From Rhizobium sp. NXC24 (lineage in GTDB: Bacteria > Pseudomonadota > Alphaproteobacteria > Rhizobiales > Rhizobiaceae): a DNA stretch of 64,000 bases. Shown here in pieces: positions 1-9,100 of this stretch. Made by a program: the position numbers and the translations under genes. The notes below the pieces were generated by a model, which was not told the DNA's origin, ran no database searches, and was given only the letters and a program-made list of their open reading frames with translations. Location of the stretch: contig NZ_CP024314.1 of the NCBI RefSeq assembly GCF_002944315.1, forward strand, positions 1,736,001 through 1,800,000. Reading direction: 5' to 3'. The stretch's first letter is position 1. Each line of letters opens with the position of its first letter.

Positions 1-103
1 CTACGATCTTTTCATAGGGATAAGCGGCAGGAAATCGAAATACCGTGCCTTTGTAAAAGAGGCAGTCTGGGCATTCAGATATTCTTTTCCACATTTCTGA
101 CAT
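1..103 (-). CDS. Candidate immunity protein for the CdiA-like toxin (cut by window edge)
   Basis: An open frame begins with ATG at 103-101, 15 bases after the stop of the giant exoprotein, and stays open for 34 codons to the window edge. An AGAGGA ribosome-binding site lies 6 bases upstream of the ATG. The visible start reads MSEMWKRISECPDCLFYKG and contains a C-P-D-C pair. I recognise no family. In contact-dependent inhibition loci the gene directly downstream of the toxin tip is normally the cognate immunity gene, so the role is inferred from position and tight spacing only. The remainder lies outside the window. Confidence 0.5.
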   Translation of the reverse strand, partial: MSEMWKRISECPDCLFYKGTVFRFPAAYPYEKIV

Positions 104-118
104 TGTCGGTCCTCTGCG

Positions 119-3100
119 TCACGGGATTATTAGATCGTGCCCCCCGCTAAGATCAGCGGTGTCCAACTCGGAGCCATCGATTCGAATTTCGCCCTGATGC
201 ACGCCCCTGGAATTCAACACTTCGAATGAGCCGTGAGCTGTGTCAACTGCATATAGGGTCCCGTCTTGCGCCTGATATACCGTTCTATTGTTTGCCGCAG
301 AGATCGTTGTCGATTTCGTCCAACCGTTGGCATCGGCCACCTGTCTGGTAATGGTATTAATTTTAGCTACCCTTTCATTTGGCGCCAAATTCTGCAGCGA
401 CGAGTAGAAATCGGTAGAGGATGGAATTGTCGAAGCTGGGGGTTGGTAAACGCTCCAATTTCCATCTGTCGCTTGTGCCACGCGATACCATTGGCCATCC
501 GCCCCTTGGACAGCAAATCGCTGCTCGCCGTTGACGTAGTACGTGTTAATCTCCTGAATGCCATCCTTCAGGGCCAACCCACTAACAGTATCAATCACTT
601 CGTCCGCCAAACTATATGCGCCTGAAGGTTTGCTGGGTCCCAAACACTCGTTGTGTACCCATACTGGTTCCGCTTGGTCGTTGCCTGCCTGCTTGACAAA
701 ATAAGTATGAAAATCTGCAATCGTCAGATTGTAGGCGTCGAACGACTTATCCTCGACGCGGACGTTGACAACCGAACTCCAGCCTCCGTCGGCATTAAAC
801 AATTTTTCGCCTGGACGCAGGTCGTGGGCGGCTACCCACGCGCCGTTTTTAATTGCCCCCTGATATAGGTGACCTTCCGGCAGTGATACCGGGACAGTCC
901 TACCCTCCGAGAGGACAGCGAAGAACGGATGGTTCGTCGTCGTAGTAATTGTTTGACGCGCTCCAGTTGCATCCGACCTCACAGTGAGACGTAAGGTTTC
1001 CGTATGTTTCTCGGTGATCCTCGCAAGCGTTAGCTTATAGGCTGCGTGACCCTGTTCATCTTGTGACCAGACGAGTGTCTTTCCTGGACGAATTCGGCTG
1101 ATCGCCGTGAAGCCATCGACCGTCTTGACCAAGGTCGAAGCATCAAAGGAGCAGCCCGTTGAGCACGTGCCTCCAGCGCAAGCGCCTTCCCCTTCAATCG
1201 CCTTCCCTGCGTTGGTTCCACCACCGGCATATACTTCGAGCCCGAGGGAGGCACCAGCGATGACGAGCTGGGCGATACTATCATAGCCAATCTGTTTCCA
1301 CGTCTCCGCCACAGACGGTCGATATTGCTGCAGCAGCGCGATGATGCTCTGGCGTTCGTCATACACCGCCTGCTTGAGCGCTTGGTTTGCGGTCCCCTCA
1401 AAATGACCGCTGAGAATTTCGTCCTCGATTTCACGATACCCGTTGTCGGGCAAATCCATGAGTGTCGAAAGATAGTCCGATGATACATAGTATTCCGCAG
1501 CGATCAGCGCATCCTTGATGGCCGATACGCAAGCGGGTCCCTTTGGTGCCGCATCACATGCTGTCTTGAGCTGCTGATCGGTCTGTCTGTCCTCTTGATC
1601 GTATTGATCGACCATAGACTGGTATTTGGTGATCTGCGCATCAGAGCAGGTTCCACTGTCCTGGCATTCCGCCAGCTTTGCTTTTGCCACAACACGAGAA
1701 CGCGCCTTGTTCTGTGCCAGGTAATTGTACTGGAAGTTGGCCGCCCCATAGGCGGCACCTTCACCTCCGCCAACTATACCACCGGCGGCCGCACTCAAGC
1801 TGGCACCGAGCAGCGTGGCAAGGGTCTGCTTGTCTGCGGCCGACAATGTGCTGTCCTTCAGCATGCCCTTAACGAGATCTGCGATCGCCGGCGCGAGCAA
1901 AGTCGAGGCCGCGCCGCCGAGGGCGCCTTTGAGCGCTCCCTCCCAGCCGTTGACGCCACCAAGCAGACCGCCGCCGATGGCGTGTAGTAGTGCGCGGCCG
2001 GCACCACCCTCTTCCCAATACGCGGCATCCTCCGGATGCCGCGCAGCCAGAGCTTGCGCTTCAAGCTGATCGGCGATCGTCCCCACCAATCCCGCCATCG
2101 TCTTCTGCGCTTCCTGAAGATCGGCCTGGGTCTTGTATTGGTTCCGTAAGATGTTCTGCAGGTCCGGCAAGCTGGGCAGTGAGGTGTTGGTGTTTTCAGT
2201 ATCGCGGCGGATGGTGGCGATGTCCAGGACCTGATGGGTAGGATCGGTGATGGTGATGCCGATATTACCGCCGATCGCCGACAGGGCCTGACCGGTCTTG
2301 TTCTCACCGTCCTTGACTGGTGGTGCGATGGAGAGGCCGCTCGTGCCGATCGAGCCGCCGTAGGTCTCGGCCTTCCAGGTCGAGTGAGTATCGATATCGG
2401 CAACCGTCAGCGTACCGGTGGCAAAGTGGTTTTGATCGGCCGCCGCGCCGCTGGTAATCAGGCCACCGATGAGCGATGTTTGACCGGCGACATTGATATC
2501 GAGGCCGCCCGCGCCCGCATGAATGCCGGACTGCTCGGAGACCATCGCCGCGTCACCGCTTGCATTTTGCGTCACACCCGAGACACTAAAGCTTCCGGTA
2601 CCAATCGAGCCGGAAAGGTTGAGCTGATTGGCGCTGGCCTTGCCCGTATCAACCTGACTTTCGATCGTAAGGTTCTTGACGTCTGCGGTGACAGAGTTCC
2701 CGGCAACGGTCGCGCCTTTCAGGAGAAGGTCATTGGTGAGGATGGTGACATCACCCGTTCCATCAACATGAGTGTTGGTGTGGGTGACGGTGGTTGTACC
2801 GCTTCCACCTTCACCATAGGAGGCACTGGCGTAAACGCCAGTTTTATCGCAGCCGCTCTTCGTGCCGCAGGAGAAGCCGACGCCGATGCCCGCGCTCCAA
2901 GAGCTGTTGGAGCTTGATGAATCTGACGTGCCGGTGGCTGCATTGAGATTGATGTCGCCGTTTTGTGCCGACAGGAAGATGTCACCGGTCAAGGGATCGC
3001 TGGAGACAGTGGGCAAGCCATCTTTGCCGTACCCTGCCGAAATCTGCGCACCATCACTGGTGATCGAACCGTCTTGCGCCGCCATTGTGATCGAGCGGCC

Positions 3101-6100
3101 GGCGCGGATGTTAGTTACGACCGGTGTCGTAGACGACGACGAGGAGCTGCTTTGCTGATGGCTGATGCCGGCGGAGAGCGAGACATCCAAGGCAAGACCA
3201 TCTTTACTGTTGAGCTGCTGATTAGCGCTCTTCAGGTCTTCATAGCCCTGATAGAAGCCCAGAGCGGCAATGGCCGTATTGGTGACGGCGTTGACGCCTC
3301 CACTGTCGCTGAGCCGCTCGGCCGAGTTATAGATGCTCTGAGCCGCCTTCCCCACCTTGCTCGAAACCGTCAGGGTCACACCAGCGAAGGTCTTCTCGTG
3401 AACCTCCTGATAATTTGTGACATCGTTGGCCGAGAGAAGGTTGATGTCGTTCTTGGCAAAGAGATTGACATCACGCTCGGCCGACGCGCTGGTCGCCTGA
3501 AAGTTGACATCACGACCCGCCGAAACATTGAGATCACGTCCGGCCGAGAGTGTTGACATGGCGTTGGTGTCGGACTGCTCCGCGCTGCTGTCCTTCGTCG
3601 ACTGCGCTCCGATACCAATGGAGAAGCCACCGCCGCCTGTGGAGAAGGCGAGACCAAACCCGGATTTCTTCTGCTGTTCGGACTGCGACGAACTCTCGGC
3701 GCCTGGGGTGACATTGACATCACGGGCTGCCGACAGGTTGATATCCTGATCGGCACTGACCGACGAACCCATGATGTTCACGTCGGTTGCTTTGGCCGTC
3801 AGATTGACGTCCTGACCGGCCGAAAGCGTGGACCCGACATTGTCCGTGGAGGATTGCTCGCCCTGCTTTTCGTTTTTGCCATAGAGCGAGATGAAGCCGC
3901 CGCCGGAGCCGACGAACAGGCCGGAATCTTTACGCTGGCTGTCGGACTGATGGTTCTCCTGTGCGCCGATGATGGAAACGCTCTCGCCGGAGACGTTGAG
4001 CGAACCGTCGGCATTGACCTTCGAGCCGACGATGGCGGCCGCCTTGCCGGCGTCCAGGTTGACATCGCCCGAGGCCGAGAGCTGCGATCCAACGGTCGTC
4101 TCATTGTAAGCGTCATAGCTTGAGCTGCCGCTGCGCAGGAAACCCTTGCGCTTTGATTTGTCGTTTTCGGTTTCGGTATCCTTGCCAGCGGTGACGATGA
4201 GATTGCCGACGGTCTGAATATTGAGATCCGATGTATGCGTGACGTCACCCGCCGTCACCTTGGAGGCCGAGACGGTCGTGTCGCCACCGGAGATAATGGT
4301 GACATTGCCCTTGCCAGAGACCGAGGATCCCACCTCCGTCGTGGTCTCAAGGTGGCCGGAGGCATTCTCCTTGGTCGAGCCGAGGAAACCACTCTTCTTG
4401 GTGGAGCTCTTGACATCGAGGGTAGCGCTATCGGTCGCCTCGGCGATGGTGACATTGTTTTTCGCCTGCAGGCCAAGGGTGCCGTCGGCCGCCATCGTCG
4501 AGCCGATGACGTTGATGTCGTTGTTGGACTTCGCGACGAGATCGCCACCAGCCGTGATGGTCGAGCCGTTATGGGTGAGCGAAGACGCTGAGTTTTTGCC
4601 GAAAGTCGAGCTTGATTGGTTCTGCGAGGTGGTGACGTTGATGTCGCCGTTGGAGGTCAGGCCGACATCGCCCTTGGCCGTCAGGTCAGAGCCGGAGATC
4701 AGGACGCCAGTATTGGCATTGATCTGCAGATTGCCGTCGGCCGAGAGTTGCGAAGCCTGCTGGTCGGTGCCTGCGGTCTTGGTGTAGCCGTCGTTCGTGC
4801 GACGGGCGACATCGGTCGAAACGACATTGACCGCGCCATTGTTGGCAGTCACCGAGAGATTGCCGCCTGATTTGGCGGAGGAGCCGATGACGTTGACATC
4901 GTTGTTGGCGGCAATAGCAAGGTTACCCCCGGCGGTGACGCGTGCGCCGGTCGCATTTTGCTGGCCGCCATTGTCGACCTTGACCGCGCCAAGGGTGACA
5001 TTGTTGCCGGAAAGCTGGGCCGAGCCGCCCGCCTTGACGCTGGCGCCCTGGAGATTGAGGTCGCTGTTGTCGGCGGCAAGCTGGACATTGCCACCGGCCG
5101 ACACGCCGGCATTCCGGTTGACGACATTCTGGCCGCCGATAGTCATCGTCTGGGCGGCGAGTGTGATGCCGTTCGAGGCGGTCAGATTCAGGTTGCCGCC
5201 AGCATAGAAGGTGCCGGTCGACTTGATCGTGCTGGCGGCGACATTAAGACCGCCGGCTGCTGCCACGGCGCCGGAATTGTTGACATCAGTGGCGTTGAGA
5301 TCGACCGTGTTGCCAGCGATCATCGCGCCGGCCGACGTGCCCGCCTTGGCGCGGTCGGCGGCCGACAGGTAGACGACCGGAGCCATTACCTGAACCCCGT
5401 TGACGGTCTGGGCCTGGTAGAGGACGATAGACTGCTTCAGATTGGCTGCCTGTTCGGGCGTCAGTCCCTCGCCGAAGGCAAGGCCGTTGGCTTCTGCGTA
5501 AGCAGCGCCATTGTCCAGCAACGACTTCATCTGCTCGATGGCGCTGTTGCCGGGAATGAAGGAGCCGTTTCCGAGCCCGTCGCCGACCAGTTGCCGCAGT
5601 TGGGTGTCGACCAACTGGTTGTCGAAATAGGCATCGCCGAGGAACGGAATGTTCGTCTCGGGATCATAACCGGCGCGGTTCAGGAAATAGGCCGAGCCGT
5701 AGAACTTCGAGACATCAAGAAAGGCCGCGCGGGTTTCGAAGATGAAGGCTTGGCCAGGAATGGTGCCGCCGACACCGCCCGACTGCGGCTTGGCGAGTGC
5801 CGCGAGTTGAGCCACGTTCGCGGCGGAGATCTGGGTGAGATTGCCAAGTGCGGCGGTCAAGCCGCCGCTTGTGGTCAGTGAACTATTGCCGGCGACGCTG
5901 GAGAGCACACTGTTGACCGTGAACAGGGCACCGCCAGCGGTCATGCCGCTGAGGGCCGACAGCGGATTGCTTGATGTCGATGCCGCACTGACGGCCGCGC
6001 CACCACTCGTCGAACCGAGGGAGGAGTTGTTGACCGTGCCAAAGTTGAGGGTCAATGCGCCGGCCGCCTTGAGGGTACCGGCCGCACCGCCGATGACCTG

Positions 6101-9100
6101 TGATCCCGACACGATCGACGTGCCATTGGCGATATTGTGCGACGGATCGGCTGTGCCATCAGCATTGTAGGCCGTGCAGGCACCCTGGGCATTACAGGTC
6201 AGCGTCGTGGTGCGGTTAAGGACGACACCCTGGTTGGTAAGCGTCGATCCGCTGAGCGTCGCATTGCCGCCCGCTTCGATCCGGCTATAGGAGTTGGTGA
6301 GATTGGTGGCATCGACGGTGAGATTGCCGCCGGCGCGGATTACCGCTTCCGGGCTCAACGCACTGGTGAACTGGTCCTCGTAGACCGATTGGCTGATATT
6401 GGCACTGCCGTCCCAGGTGTAGGTCGTGCTAGCGTCCGAACCGCCATTGATGACTTCGTCGACAATGAAGTATCGGGATGGATTGTTCGCATCGAGCACC
6501 GGATTGCCGTTGGCATCCTTCGGTACTCTCGCCAGGATCCAATCATAGATCGGCCCAACTTCCGTCGGCCCGTTGGCGCTGATCCAGGTCCAGGCATGAT
6601 AGCTCGTGCCGTCGGCGAGCGTCGCCTGCGACCAGAGTAGCGGCTGGTAATCGGAAAACAGTCCCGGATCGACCCCTGCGTAAAGCTGGAACATATTCTG
6701 GTCGGTCGATTCCAGATAGGCGAACGGCTGGCCCGCGACAGCTGGATTGAGCACGAAGGTGCCGACAACGGAACCGGACGAGATGAGTACGCCCGTCGTC
6801 CAGGTCGGCGTCGTCAGGCGCTCGTTGGTCAGATTGGATGTCAGGATCGACATGTCGCCGCCAGCCTGGATAAGGCCGGAGATATTTGTGGTCGCAGCGT
6901 TGCGCTGACTGAGCGAGCTGCCCGCGATCGTCAGGTCATTGCCGGCGAGAATGGCGCCCTGATTGTTGGTCAGCGTTCCCGCGACCAGCAGGGACGCGTC
7001 GTTCCCGGCATAGAGCAGACCAGTCGCCGTATTGGTGACATCGCCGCTGGTATTGATGGTCAGGTTGTTTGCGGCGGCAATCTGTCCGCTGTTGGAGAGC
7101 GTCGTCGCGACAATCGCAGGCGATTGCGCTGACAGGGTCAGCGTCAGGTCATGGGCGGCCAGCAGCGTCGTGGCACTGCTTGTGGTCATGCCGCCTGCGG
7201 TGATCACGATATCGCCGGAGCCACCGGCATTCGTGACCGTGTTCACCTCAGCGCCGGTCAGATCGGCCTGACCGGTGAGATCGAGCGTCAAGCCGCCAAG
7301 GACCAGGCTGCTTCCGGTCAGGTTCGCGGACGTCGCCGTGACGGCCAGGGTGCCGCCGACAGCGAGATTGGCGCCGCGCGTCCCGGAAAGATCGATCGTG
7401 CCGGTATCGATCGTCAAATTGCCGGTGACATTGCTGTTGTTGGTATAGCTGATGCTGCCCGGCGCGGTCAGCGAGGCGCTGGCAAGGCTCTGCAGCAACG
7501 CGTAGCTGATGCCGCCGCTTGCCGTAGCGGTGAGATCGCCACCGGACAGCAGCGCATTGCTGGCGGTGACATCGCCGTTCGTCGCGGTGAGCGTCATGGT
7601 GCCGGATTGGCTGCTGCCCTGCGCGAGCATCAGCGCCCCGCTCGTCGATGCACTGGTGGCGGTGAAATCGACACCAGACACCAGGCTTGCGGCTGAGATC
7701 GACTGGCCCTGCAGGGTGACATTGCCCGCCGCCATCGACTGGCCGGCAAGGGCAATCGTACCGCCAGCCGTCATCGTCAGCTTTTGGTGCGCAACCGCAT
7801 TCGTGGCGACGCTATTGCCGATGCTACCGCTGGCGGTCAGCGTGATACCTTCGGCCGACAGCAGGCTGGCGGCATTGATATTGCCGGCGGTGGCCTTGAG
7901 CGTCAGCGCGCCGGCCGAGCCAAGCACAACGCTACCGCTCGGATCGGCACTGGTGGCGGCGAAGTCGACGCCGGAGACAAGCGTGTCAGCGGTAATGCTC
8001 GCGCCGGTTATGTCGACATTGCCGGCGGCAAGGAGTGTACCGGTTATGGTCGCAGTGGCGTTGACCGTGACATCGCCGTGGCCTGTGATGTCCGAGGCTG
8101 TGAACGAACCACCTGTCACGTCGAGATCGCCAGCAACAAGTAGTGGTCCTGTGCTTGCACTCGTGGCGTTGATGACCAGGTCACCAGCCGAGCCGATGAC
8201 GATAGCGCCAGTCGAGGATTGCGCCATGGCGGCAAAATCAACACCAGTTACCACCTCACCGGTCGTGACCGTGCCGCCTGAAAGGGTAATGTCGTCGGCA
8301 CCAAGGATCTGACCGGTCGCGGTCAGGCTGGAATTGCCGGTCAGCGCGATATTCGTGTGGCCGGTGACGCTGCCAAGACTGAGATCTGCGGCGGTGGCGG
8401 TGATGGTGCCGGCTGCAATCAGGGCATTGGCCGTGAGACTTCCGGAGGCTTGCAACGTCAGATCACCAGCCGAGCCGAGCGTGATATTGCCACCACTGGC
8501 TTCGGTTGCCGCGAAGTCCAGACCGCCGACAATCTCATTGGCCGTAACCGTGCCGCCCGTAAGCGAGACGTTGCCCGCTCCCAGAACCTGGCCGGTTGCG
8601 GTCAGGCTATTGCTAGCGGCAAGGGTTACATCACCGTGGCCGGTTACATTGCCGACAGTGAGATCGGTGGATGTGGCGGAAGTCGTTCCGGCCGCAAGCA
8701 GCGTGTTGGCTGACAGATTGCCGGAGGCGGTCAGCGTCATGTCGCCGGCGCTGCCGAGGACGAGATTGCCGCCGTTCGCAGCGGTTTGCGCAAAGTCGAC
8801 CCCAGAGACAATGGCCCCGACCGAGATCGCAGAACCCGAGATCAGGATGTTACTCGCAGCAAGGACTTGGCCGCTCACATTTGTCGCGGCGTTGATAGTG
8901 ACCGTCCCATCCGAAGTGACAGCACTTGCCGTCAGCGACGCAGCGGTCACGGTAAGGTCGTTGGTCGACTGGAGGCTGCCAGCGCTCATGCTACCGCTGG
9001 CACTGGCATTCAAGACTCCAGCCGACAGGAGATTGCCCGTGGCAATATCGCCACCTGTCGCCGTCAGGCTGAGGTCGCCGGTCGAGCCGAGCACCACGTT

